Assembly: GCF_025362475.1 (NCBI RefSeq)
Contig: NZ_JANYGH010000066.1
Coordinates: forward strand, 1-51,086
DNA length: 51,086 bases
Reading direction: 5' to 3'
Source: Mucilaginibacter sp.
GTDB lineage: Bacteria > Bacteroidota > Bacteroidia > Sphingobacteriales > Sphingobacteriaceae
Within the stretch, counting starts at the first letter, position 1. Each line of letters begins with the position of its first letter. This document shows, one piece after another, positions 27,274 to 35,661 of the stretch. The notes below the pieces were generated by a model. That model saw only the letters and a program-made list of their open reading frames with translations, had not been told where the DNA came from and searched no databases. The position numbers and the translations under genes are program-made.

Positions 27274-28009
27274 TGATATATGCGGGTATTTATCGGCAAA
27301 AGTTTAAAAAACAGTATCTTTTCTGAATCAGAAAATTCCCTTTTTCACTATGGCTTTTTCTCCTGATCGGCTTTTTAAATGAAACGTTTTGCTTTCAGGG
27401 TATATACGAAAGCAGTTAATTAAAAGTTTCCTTTAGTGATAATTTTTGCCATAATTTAATCAGTATGTATCATAAATTGTTATTTTTTAGTATTAAGCAA
27501 ATGTGAAAGGTTATTACGTTGTTTTAGCCCAGGCTCTTGAGGCATTCAATACTGAAAGTCCCGGCAAAAACAACACGCAAATAAGGAGCCAGCAGACCCG
27601 ATCATGGGTAAATATGCGAATGAGTTCTTACTGATTGAAATTCAATACTTTATAAAATCTGGTCTGTCCCTGTCAATCTCTTCATAAAATTAAGGTTCAC
27701 GGCAATTTAGATTTTAACGCACCCAATAGCTGCTCCTGCTAACCTAATTAGATCGTCCATCTGCATTATTCCTGACAAAAAAGGAGAGGGTAGCAATTGC
27801 CCGGAAGTGTCAAAATGATACTGTGCAATCGAAATACCATTTATTGCGATAATTTTCCAATTTTTAGAATGATTTTCGCTTTAGTGTTGAATTTTTAAGG
27901 GTGCGAAAATGTCAGTTTTGTTGAATTTAATATTACAGTATTTGAATTTCATAACTTAATTGTTAATAAAATGAAACTTTTGTTAGATAAATAACAAAAG
28001 TTAGTCAAG
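27274..28009. other. 736-base gene-free stretch upstream of the susC promoter
   Basis: AT-rich, with no supported gene (a 43-codon GTG ORF at 27503-27634 has no recognisable features). The string TGTGCAATCGA at 27823-27832 repeats the left half of the susC operator 189 bases upstream of it and could be an auxiliary half-site. No CRISPR or RNA gene is seen. Confidence 0.45.
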
Positions 28010-28042
28010 TTGTGCAATCGATTGTATTTTATTATAATTTTG
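28010..28042 (+). promoter_or_regulatory. susC promoter with LacI-family operator
   Basis: TTG (28010-28012), the palindrome CAATCGATTG (28015-28024, full site GCAATCGATTGT at 28014-28025), then TAATTTTG (28035-28042), a perfect TAnnTTTG -7 box. The operator lies between the -33 and -7 elements, so binding should block polymerase. The geometry is identical to the uxuA promoter (operator start to -7 start is 21 bases in both). The leader before the susC ATG is about 180 bases. Confidence 0.75.
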
Positions 28043-28229
28043 GTTTTAAGCCAATTAGCGATTGTTATTTCAAAATGACGCTCGTTCTCAGGTGAGAAAT
28101 CTGAAAAACTATTTCAAATGCAGTTCATACGATACAGATAGTATGTATAACAAGTGGTTATGAAAATACCAGGATAGTTTGGATTCAATAATTAGATCTA
28201 AAAACAAATCAAAACCAATTAAATCGATA

Positions 28230-31200
28230 ATGAGAAAACAACGACTACTAATGAATTGGAAAATGTTTATGCTGCTCATCTGTCTGAGCTCATTTTCTAT
28301 GTCGCTTTTTGCACAAGGCAGAAAGCTGACCGGTACAGTAACCGACGACAAAGGACAATCACTTATAGGGGCAACAGTAAAATTAAAATCGGGCCGCCTT
28401 ACAACATCAACTGATGTTAACGGGAAATTTTCTTTGAACATCACCAGCGTCGAAACGGCAATTATAGTAACCTATATAGGTTATATTGATCAGGAGGTGC
28501 CTATCAATAGCACAAGTGCCGATTTAACTATCAAACTATCGACCAGCGCGCGCAGCTTAAATGATGTTGTGGTAGTGGGTTACGGTACGCAACGGAAAAA
28601 GGATGTGACGGGTTCTGTGGCCTCAATAAGCGGTGCAACCTTGCAGGAAGTGCCTTCAACCAACGTGAGCGACCAGCTGAAAGGCCGGATAGCAGGTTTG
28701 GATATTACCAGTACAGGCACAACCCCGGGAGCGGTAGGGCAGATCCGTTTACGTGGCGAACGCTCATTTGCAACTTCAAACAGCAATGCCAATAACCAAA
28801 ACGGACCACTGTTTGTAGTTGATGGAATCCCTTTTATTGGTGGAAGCCTGAATGATATTAACCAGGATGATATTGCCAGTGTAGACGTATTAAAGGATGC
28901 TTCTGCGGCGGCTATTTATGGTTCAAGGGCATCGGGAGGTGTAATTATCATCACCACCAAAAGAGGTAAGGCTGGTAAGGCAGTAGTAAGCTATGATGGC
29001 TACTACGGCATAAGCAAGATCACGGATGAATACCCGATCATGAACGGCGCGCAATTTACCGCGTTTAAACGTGAGTCTATTGCCGGTAATTCAAGCGCAT
29101 CTTCTCCCAACTCCACCGCTTACCCTTTTACTACAGCTGAGTTGGCAGGTATTGACAAGGGCACCAGTACCGATTGGCAAAAACTCTTGTTCAGGAATGG
29201 TTTTTCTACTGATCATCAGCTTAACGTTTCAGGTGGCAATGAAACCACACAGTTTTCTATCAGTTCCGGTTATCATAAAGAGAATGGCATCCAATACGGG
29301 CAAAATTTCGACCGCGGTTCTTTACGTGCATCAATTGATCACAATATCAGCAGCAGGATAAAAGTTGGCTTAACCACATTCCAAACCTTAACGCATATCA
29401 ACGGCGCTAACTTGTTCCCATTATACAATGCGGTAGCCATAAGCCCGCTTACCTCACCATATAATGCTGATGGCTCTGTTAATTTATTGCCAATGACAGG
29501 CTCCGTGGATCAGCCAAACAGGGTGAACCCGTTAACCATCAGAAATCAGTATATCCAGAATACAAACAGAAAACTCTATTCATTCAACACATTATACGGC
29601 GAAATAAATATTATCGACGGCTTAAAATACAGGTTCAACGCCGCCTTAACTTACGGCCAAAACCAGGGGAATAATTATACCCCGGTAAACACAACCTATA
29701 ATACAGCCACCTCTCCATCGCAAACCAGCGAAAGTTTAAGTAACTCTGAAAACTATACCTGGTTGTTGGAAAATATCCTGACCTATGATAAGCGATTCGG
29801 GCAGAAACATCACCTTACTTTTACCGGTTTATATAGTACCGAAAAAGATCATAGCCAGGGTTTACAGATTTATGGCGTTGGATCACCGGCAGATTACCTG
29901 CAGAGCTACAACCTTTTCCTGGCTAACCAGGTAAACTTCTCATCCACCAATCAACCATACTTTGCCGATAGGGGGCTTATTTCCTACATGGCACGTGTAA
30001 ACTACGCGTTTAATGATAGATACCTGCTTACAGCTACTGTAAGAACAGATGGATCTTCTGTACTTGATCCTAAGCACAGGTATTATACTTATCCCGCGTT
30101 TGCATTGGGCTGGAACATAGACAAGGAGGATTTTATGAAGAATGTAAGCTTTGTAAACTCACTGAAATTAAGAGCAGGTTACGGTGTAACGGCCGATCAG
30201 AATGTGAACCCCTACCAGATCCTGGGTAACTTGAGCAGTAACGCCTATAACTTTGGCGCGAATGGCCAAAACGGATACTTGGTAACCAACCTGGCCAGTT
30301 CTTTAAAATTTGAGCATACCAATAACTACAATCTTGGTGTCGATTTCGGTTTGTTTAATGACCGCTTAACCGGTACTATCGACGTTTACAAACAAAAGAC
30401 CTTTGATATTTTACAGGTAGAATCTTTACCACCAAGTAACGGAGCCGGTTCAACCACTGTGAACGCCGGAAATTCAAAAGGAAAAGGATTGGAAATATCA
30501 CTGAGCAGTATTAATATCCGTAATGCCGGGGGCTTTAGCTGGAGCACAGATTTTAATATCGCTTTCGCGCGGAGTGTTATTGTTTCACTACATGATAACT
30601 TACCTGCGGATGTTACCAATGGGTGGTTTGTAGGTCAGCCCTTTAACGTGATCTATGATTATAAGAAGATCGGTATCTGGCAAACCAGCGAAGCCACGCA
30701 GGCTGCTGTTTACGGCCAAAGACCGGGACAGATCAAAATTCAGGATGTAAACAACGATGGTAAAATTAATGCCAGCGATTTGCAGATCCTTGGAAATTAT
30801 CAGCCTAATTATACAGCCGGTTTCACCAACCGTTTTAGCTTCAGAGGCTTTGATCTTTCATTTGTGGCCTTTGCACGCATGGGGCAAAAGGTAGCTGTTA
30901 CTTACCTTGGCTCTGATGCAGGCGCCCAGGGATTTCCGTTCTTTAATCAGGGAAGGGTAAATCAGGTAAACGTTAATTACTGGACACCAACCAACCCAAC
31001 GAATGATTTTCCTCGTCCTGATGCCAATTTAAGCGGCCCTACCTACGCATCCACGCTGCAATATCGCGATGGTTCATTTATCAAAATGCGCAGTATTAAC
31101 ATGGGGTATACATTCCCTAGCGAAACCATCAAAAAAGCCGGTTTCAGGTCTCTGCACGTGTATGTTACCTGCAATAACCCTTTCATCATCTATTCGCCTT

Positions 31201-31364
31201 TAGTTAAAAGCGGACTGGCGATAGATCCGGAAGGTAACGGATATGGTAACCAGATTGCTGGTGCATCGAGCTTTTCAAGTGATGCTTTAGGGCGCGCGGT
31301 TACTGTGGGTTTAAGTAATCCGGTGGCACGTACCTTCCAGTTGGGTGTAAATGCAAAATTTTAG
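28230..31364 (+). CDS. susC: SusC/RagA-family TonB-linked outer membrane protein (1044 aa)
   Basis: Outer-membrane beta-barrel that imports oligosaccharides with its SusD partner using TonB energy. The ATG at 28230 (MRKQRLLMNWKMF) is preferred over an upstream TTG; ATG 28251 is an alternative. Signal peptide to about residue 29 (SMSLFAQ). Then a carboxypeptidase-regulatory-like domain (GRKLTGTVTDDKGQSLIGAT), the SusC signature SLNDVVVVGYGTQRKKDVTG (about 108-127), the plug domain (VDGIPFIGG, VLKDASAAAIYGSRASGGVI) and a long barrel ending in aromatic-rich strands (FQLGVNAKF). It is first in the operon susC-susD-MFS-GH10-GH115. The substrate, xylan oligosaccharide, is inferred from the neighbours. 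Confidence 0.96.
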   Translation: MRKQRLLMNWKMFMLLICLSSFSMSLFAQGRKLTGTVTDDKGQSLIGATVKLKSGRLTTSTDVNGKFSLNITSVETAIIVTYIGYIDQEVPINSTSADLTIKLSTSARSLNDVVVVGYGTQRKKDVTGSVASISGATLQEVPSTNVSDQLKGRIAGLDITSTGTTPGAVGQIRLRGERSFATSNSNANNQNGPLFVVDGIPFIGGSLNDINQDDIASVDVLKDASAAAIYGSRASGGVIIITTKRGKAGKAVVSYDGYYGISKITDEYPIMNGAQFTAFKRESIAGNSSASSPNSTAYPFTTAELAGIDKGTSTDWQKLLFRNGFSTDHQLNVSGGNETTQFSISSGYHKENGIQYGQNFDRGSLRASIDHNISSRIKVGLTTFQTLTHINGANLFPLYNAVAISPLTSPYNADGSVNLLPMTGSVDQPNRVNPLTIRNQYIQNTNRKLYSFNTLYGEINIIDGLKYRFNAALTYGQNQGNNYTPVNTTYNTATSPSQTSESLSNSENYTWLLENILTYDKRFGQKHHLTFTGLYSTEKDHSQGLQIYGVGSPADYLQSYNLFLANQVNFSSTNQPYFADRGLISYMARVNYAFNDRYLLTATVRTDGSSVLDPKHRYYTYPAFALGWNIDKEDFMKNVSFVNSLKLRAGYGVTADQNVNPYQILGNLSSNAYNFGANGQNGYLVTNLASSLKFEHTNNYNLGVDFGLFNDRLTGTIDVYKQKTFDILQVESLPPSNGAGSTTVNAGNSKGKGLEISLSSINIRNAGGFSWSTDFNIAFARSVIVSLHDNLPADVTNGWFVGQPFNVIYDYKKIGIWQTSEATQAAVYGQRPGQIKIQDVNNDGKINASDLQILGNYQPNYTAGFTNRFSFRGFDLSFVAFARMGQKVAVTYLGSDAGAQGFPFFNQGRVNQVNVNYWTPTNPTNDFPRPDANLSGPTYASTLQYRDGSFIKMRSINMGYTFPSETIKKAGFRSLHVYVTCNNPFIIYSPLVKSGLAIDPEGNGYGNQIAGASSFSSDALGRAVTVGLSNPVARTFQLGVNAKF

Positions 31365-31387
31365 TTATAAAAATAAGATTGATAGAT

Positions 31388-33160
31388 ATGAAATCATATA
31401 AAACATTAGCCATTTTGCTTGCGGCATGTAGTTTAGTAAGCGTAACCGGCTGTAAAAAAATACTTGACCAAACTCCCAAATCAAATATCACCCCAAATGT
31501 GTTGGCATCAACAGGCGGTGTAGTAGGGGGCATTACCGGTGTATATTCAGATTTACGTAACCTCTGGGGAACAGAAGGCTTTTTATACTACACCAATTTT
31601 GGGGTAGATGAAACGCTGGCAGGCGGCGGCGCATCTGCCGGTGGTGTTGCCTTTGCCACCTATAAAAATTATACCAACAACGTTTCTGACGTCTACAACG
31701 CTTTAGGTGGTGTATTCAATATCGCTTACCAGGATATAAACACGCTAAACGGCGTACTGCAGTTTGGTCCTGCCGCGTTTGCCGATGTACCAACCCGTAC
31801 AGCCTATTTAGCGCAGGCAAAGTTTTTACGGGCCTTTTATTATTTCCACCTGGTACAAACTTTTGGTGCAGTACCATTGCACACTACGTTCATCAATACG
31901 GCCACATTATCTGATTCACGTGCGCCGATTGCTAATATTTACAGCCAGATCATTAAAGATTTGACTGAGGCATCAACAGAGCTTCAGGATAAGCCAGGAC
32001 AAAACGGATCGCCTTTTGCAGGGCACGCAGCTACCAAAGCGAGCGCCTTATACCTGCTGTCCAAAGCCTATTTAACCAGGGGATGGTCAACAGCCGCACA
32101 GCCCGGTGATTTTCAGAGTGCTTTAACAACGGCTCAAACCCTTATTGCCAATAAAGGAACTTATGGTGTTGATCTGTATCAAAACTATGCAGATGCTTAT
32201 GCCTTAGCTAATGACCTAACCAATAAAGAGGATCTTTTTGCAATAGAACATAGTACTGATACCAAATATGGCGATTTTACCCCTGGGGCATCCGGTGGTA
32301 AGATCAATGGCTGGGCGTACTTTTTCAGACCGAATTATCCCACCGTCAACGCAAATTATCCGGCAAGCGGCGGATCAGGCGTTATGACACGTGACCTAAC
32401 CAACGGCAGGCCATTCTTCCGGGTTCGCCCCAATTATGATTATGTGAATAATGTAGCTTTTGCAGATAAATCAAATGATTACAGGTATTGGAATACTTTC
32501 CAAACCACCTGGATAGCCAATACCGCAAACATCACAACACCAAGGGGATCACTTACCGTGGGTACCGATACAGCTATCTGGATGCCTCCATATGATCCGG
32601 GAGCTGCAAAAAGGGCATCGTTTAAAGGCGTAATATTTTTACCGCCAAGTGTAGCCGCAGGTGTTTCCGGAGCTAATGCAAGTACAAGTGCTTTCTTCCC
32701 TGCACTTAAAAAGTTCGACGACCCAAGCAGGCCAAGCGTTAATGATCCGTCGTCGCGCCCGGTAGTGTTGTTCCGCTTTTCAGAAATATACCTGATTGCG
32801 GCAGAAGCTGCTTTTAAAATGAACGATCTTACTACGGCCGCTACGATGATCAATGTTTTACGCACACGTGCTGCTTTCCGCACCAGTAATATGCCTGCAG
32901 ATGCTATTGCAAAAATGCAGGTTACGCCAGACCAGGTGACGCTTGATTTTATCCTGGACGAACGTACAAGAGAGTTATACGGCGAATCATTAAGATGGTG
33001 GGACCTCACCCGTACACAATCATTAGTACGCCGTGTTAAAGCGTATAATGCTGAGGCCGGGCCAAATATCCAGGATTTTATGTCACTACGCCCGATCCCT
33101 CAAACGGAGATTAACCTGGTGACGCAAGGAACACCAATTGCTCAAAATCCGGGTTTCTAA
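31388..33160 (+). CDS. susD: SusD/RagB-family surface glycan-binding lipoprotein (590 aa)
   Basis: Extracellular lipoprotein lid of the SusCD transporter. The lipobox MKSYKTLAILLAACSLVSVTGC gives an acylated Cys22. The ATG at 31388 is chosen over a TTG three codons upstream. Family signatures are the N-terminal D-Q-T-P-K-S segment, the TPR-like helices around A-K-F-L-R-A-F-Y-Y-F-H-L-V (about 135-150) and the C-terminal L-D-E-R-T-R-E-L-Y-G-E-S-L-R-W-W-D-L-x-R motif (about 530-550). It lies 23 bases after susC. A hairpin terminator follows, which probably sets the ratio of SusCD to the downstream enzymes. Confidence 0.95.
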   Translation: MKSYKTLAILLAACSLVSVTGCKKILDQTPKSNITPNVLASTGGVVGGITGVYSDLRNLWGTEGFLYYTNFGVDETLAGGGASAGGVAFATYKNYTNNVSDVYNALGGVFNIAYQDINTLNGVLQFGPAAFADVPTRTAYLAQAKFLRAFYYFHLVQTFGAVPLHTTFINTATLSDSRAPIANIYSQIIKDLTEASTELQDKPGQNGSPFAGHAATKASALYLLSKAYLTRGWSTAAQPGDFQSALTTAQTLIANKGTYGVDLYQNYADAYALANDLTNKEDLFAIEHSTDTKYGDFTPGASGGKINGWAYFFRPNYPTVNANYPASGGSGVMTRDLTNGRPFFRVRPNYDYVNNVAFADKSNDYRYWNTFQTTWIANTANITTPRGSLTVGTDTAIWMPPYDPGAAKRASFKGVIFLPPSVAAGVSGANASTSAFFPALKKFDDPSRPSVNDPSSRPVVLFRFSEIYLIAAEAAFKMNDLTTAATMINVLRTRAAFRTSNMPADAIAKMQVTPDQVTLDFILDERTRELYGESLRWWDLTRTQSLVRRVKAYNAEAGPNIQDFMSLRPIPQTEINLVTQGTPIAQNPGF

Positions 33161-33177
33161 TAAAACGAATAAAATAT

Positions 33178-33211
33178 AACGGGGCAGGGCTTTATGCCGG
33201 CCCCGTTTTGC
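33178..33211 (+). terminator. intra-operon terminator/attenuator after susD
   Basis: AACGGGGC (33178-33185) pairs with GCCCCGTT (33200-33207), with additional GGC/GCC pairs inside the loop, followed by TTTTGCT. It sits between susD and the permease gene. With no new promoter evident, partial read-through is the likely mode. Confidence 0.7.
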
Positions 33212-33240
33212 TATCACTGTTCCCATGTCTTAATCTAACA

Positions 33241-34539
33241 ATGAAAAATTCCCCTGGAGGCCAATACAGATGGTTCATTTGTGCGTTGCTGTTTTTTGCA
33301 ACTACCACCAATTACCTTGATCGGGCTGTAATCAGCTTGCTGAAATCAGATCTTTCCAAGGAGTTTAAATGGAATGATGGCGACTATACCAATATAGAGA
33401 TAGCCTTTAAAATAGCTTACTCCATAGGCTTATTAGGTGCCGGGAGATTGATTGATAAGATAGGGACAAAAAAAGGATACTTTTTGTCAACTTTTTTATG
33501 GAGCCTGTCTGCGGTTTGCCATGCCCTTGTTAATACCACTATGGGCTTTGGCGTAGTACGTGCCGCACTTGGCCTGAGTGAATCCGGTAATTTTCCTGCG
33601 GCCATCAAAACGGTGGCAGAGTGGTTCCCTAAAAAAGAACGCGCGGTAGCTACCGGTATATTTAACTCAGGGGCTAATATCGGCGCTATCCTCGCGCCTT
33701 TAACCGTTCCTTTTATCGCCGCAGCCTGGGGCTGGAAATGGGCCTTTGTAATAACGGGATCTACCGGCTTTATCTGGCTGGTTTTGTGGGTTTTGTTTTA
33801 TGATGTACCATCTGCGCAAAAACGATTATCCGTTTCAGAACTGAGTTACATCAACAGCGATGGAGAAGACCTTGACCCCGAAAAGGATACCGAAAAATTA
33901 AACTGGTTACAATTACTTGTTCACCGGCAAACCTGGGCTTTTGCCGCAGGGAAATTTCTTACAGATCCCATCTGGTGGTTTTACCTGTTTTGGCTTCCCG
34001 ATTTTTTGGAAAGCTCGTATGGGTTAAAAGGTATGGCTATTGCCTTACCCGTAGCCGCGGTGTATACAATGTCGACAATCGGGAGTGTTTTTGGTGGCTA
34101 TTTCCCCAAATACCTGATTGAGAAAGGATGGTCTGTTTTTAAAGCGCGTAAGCTGTCTATGCTGGTTTATGCATTCGCGGTAATCCCTGTTGTTTTTGCG
34201 CAGTTGCTGGGCGGTGTTAATATGTGGTATGCAGTAATGGTCATCGGCGTGGCTGCCGCGGCCCACCAGGCATGGAGCGCCAATATTTTCACAACCGTGT
34301 CAGATATGTTTCCTAAAAAGGCGGTGGCTTCCGTTACCGGTATTGGCGGGATGTTCGGTTCTGTCGGCAGCGTGTTGCTCTCTTTGTTTGTGCAAAAAAA
34401 CTTGTTTGTGTATTACCGTGCTATAGGGCACATCGAGGTTGCTTATTATATCATGTTTGCTGTTTGCGCGTCTTCCTACCTGGCTGCCTGGTTGGTTATG
34501 CATTTTCTGGTACCAAAATTTAAAACAATAAAAATTTAA
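33241..34539 (+). CDS. MFS transporter, hexuronate (ExuT-like) family (432 aa)
   Basis: Twelve-helix major facilitator of the anion:cation symporter subgroup that includes ExuT and related sugar-acid carriers. Seen: Y-L-D-R-A-V-I-S in TM1, motif A-like G-A-G-R-L-I-D-K-I-G-T-K-K-G after TM2, R-A-x-L-G-L-S-E-S-G-N-F-P-A-A-I-K in TM4 (a strong ExuT-family signature), and E-W-F-P-K-K-E-R-A. The ATG at 33241 is used; an upstream TTG reads through the terminator hairpin. It probably carries glucuronate or aldouronates across the inner membrane, consistent with GH115/GH67 and uxuA in the locus. The exact substrate is inferred. Confidence 0.92.
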   Translation: MKNSPGGQYRWFICALLFFATTTNYLDRAVISLLKSDLSKEFKWNDGDYTNIEIAFKIAYSIGLLGAGRLIDKIGTKKGYFLSTFLWSLSAVCHALVNTTMGFGVVRAALGLSESGNFPAAIKTVAEWFPKKERAVATGIFNSGANIGAILAPLTVPFIAAAWGWKWAFVITGSTGFIWLVLWVLFYDVPSAQKRLSVSELSYINSDGEDLDPEKDTEKLNWLQLLVHRQTWAFAAGKFLTDPIWWFYLFWLPDFLESSYGLKGMAIALPVAAVYTMSTIGSVFGGYFPKYLIEKGWSVFKARKLSMLVYAFAVIPVVFAQLLGGVNMWYAVMVIGVAAAAHQAWSANIFTTVSDMFPKKAVASVTGIGGMFGSVGSVLLSLFVQKNLFVYYRAIGHIEVAYYIMFAVCASSYLAAWLVMHFLVPKFKTIKI

Positions 34540-34543
34540 TTTT

Positions 34544-35644
34544 ATGAATACAGCATTTAAGTTGATGAAGTTTTTAGTGCTTGCCATTTTTATTTTGCAA
34601 ACAAAGGGCACTGTACATGCCCAGCAGCAATTGCCCGTTGTTAAGGGCTTAAAGGATGTATATGCTTCCTTTTTTCCCATTGGGGTGGCTGTAATGCCGC
34701 AATCTTTAAGGGATACCGCCGAGGTGGCTTTGATTTTAAAACACTTTAACAGCCTTACGCCAGAAAACGCTATGAAAATGGGTGTTATCCATCCCGATGA
34801 GAACCGGTATTACTGGAAAGCTGCAGATAGTATTGTAGCTTTTGCACAGGCCCATGGCTTAAAGGTGCGCGGCCATAATCTATGCTGGCATGAGCATACG
34901 CCAAAATGGTTGTTTTATGATAAGGATGGTAAACTGGTAACTAAAGATGTTTTACTGAAAAGATTAAAGGATCATATAGATCAGGTTGTTGGCCGTTATA
35001 AGGGTAAAGTTTATGCATGGGATGTAGTGAACGAAGCAGTTGCTGATGATAGTACCCAGTTTTTGCGCAACTCCTTATGGTATAAGATCTGTGGCGATGA
35101 GTTTATTACTAAAGCTTTTGAATACGCGCATGCCGCCGATCCGCAGGCTATTCTGTTCTACAATGATTATAATACCGAAAGGCCCGAAAAACGGGAGCGC
35201 GTGTATAAACTTTTGAAAAAATTGCTTGATGCAAAAATTCCCGTTAACGCGGTTGGGTTACAGGGCCACTGGTCAATTGATGAGCCAGGTGAACAGGATC
35301 TGGTTGCAGCCATTCAAAAATTTAGTTCCCTTGGGTTAAAAGTGCAGATAACCGAGCTTGATCTATCAGTCTATCCATGGGAGAAAGAGCGCCGTGCATT
35401 ACGGGATGGAGAGTCGACCGCGTTTACTTCCGACCTGGAAAATAAACAGGCCGATCAGTATGCTATGGCGTTTAAGGTTTTCAGGAAATTTAAAAACGTG
35501 ATATCGGGCGTTACCTTCTGGAATATTTCTGACAGGTTTACATGGCTGGATACTTACCCGGTAAAAGGCCGCAAAAATTATCCTTTGTTATTTGATCAAA
35601 AGCTGCAACCTAAAAAGGCCTACTGGGAGGTTGTTAAATTTTAA
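34544..35644 (+). CDS. GH10 endo-beta-1,4-xylanase (366 aa)
   Basis: Cleaves the beta-1,4-xylose backbone of xylan. Signal peptide of about 27 residues (ending VHAQQQ). The catalytic domain fills the rest: acid/base Glu164 in WDVVNEAV and nucleophile Glu271 in ITELDLSVY, plus the conserved N-S-L-T-P-E-N-A-M-K and R-G-H-N-L-C-W-H motifs of the -1 subsite. No carbohydrate-binding module is present. It starts 5 bases after the permease stop and is followed by GH115 after 17 bases, so it is in the susC operon. It may act at the cell surface or in the periplasm; no lipobox is seen. Confidence 0.95.
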   Translation: MNTAFKLMKFLVLAIFILQTKGTVHAQQQLPVVKGLKDVYASFFPIGVAVMPQSLRDTAEVALILKHFNSLTPENAMKMGVIHPDENRYYWKAADSIVAFAQAHGLKVRGHNLCWHEHTPKWLFYDKDGKLVTKDVLLKRLKDHIDQVVGRYKGKVYAWDVVNEAVADDSTQFLRNSLWYKICGDEFITKAFEYAHAADPQAILFYNDYNTERPEKRERVYKLLKKLLDAKIPVNAVGLQGHWSIDEPGEQDLVAAIQKFSSLGLKVQITELDLSVYPWEKERRALRDGESTAFTSDLENKQADQYAMAFKVFRKFKNVISGVTFWNISDRFTWLDTYPVKGRKNYPLLFDQKLQPKKAYWEVVKF

Positions 35645-35661
35645 TTCAATACCTATTCCAC

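Noticed and set aside
27503..27634. 43-codon GTG ORF in the spacer before susC
   Set aside because: No conserved motif, no clear ribosome binding site and no operon partner; not enough to call.
32479..33009. 176-codon minus-strand ORF inside susD
   Set aside because: Antisense to conserved SusD motifs; no homology signature.
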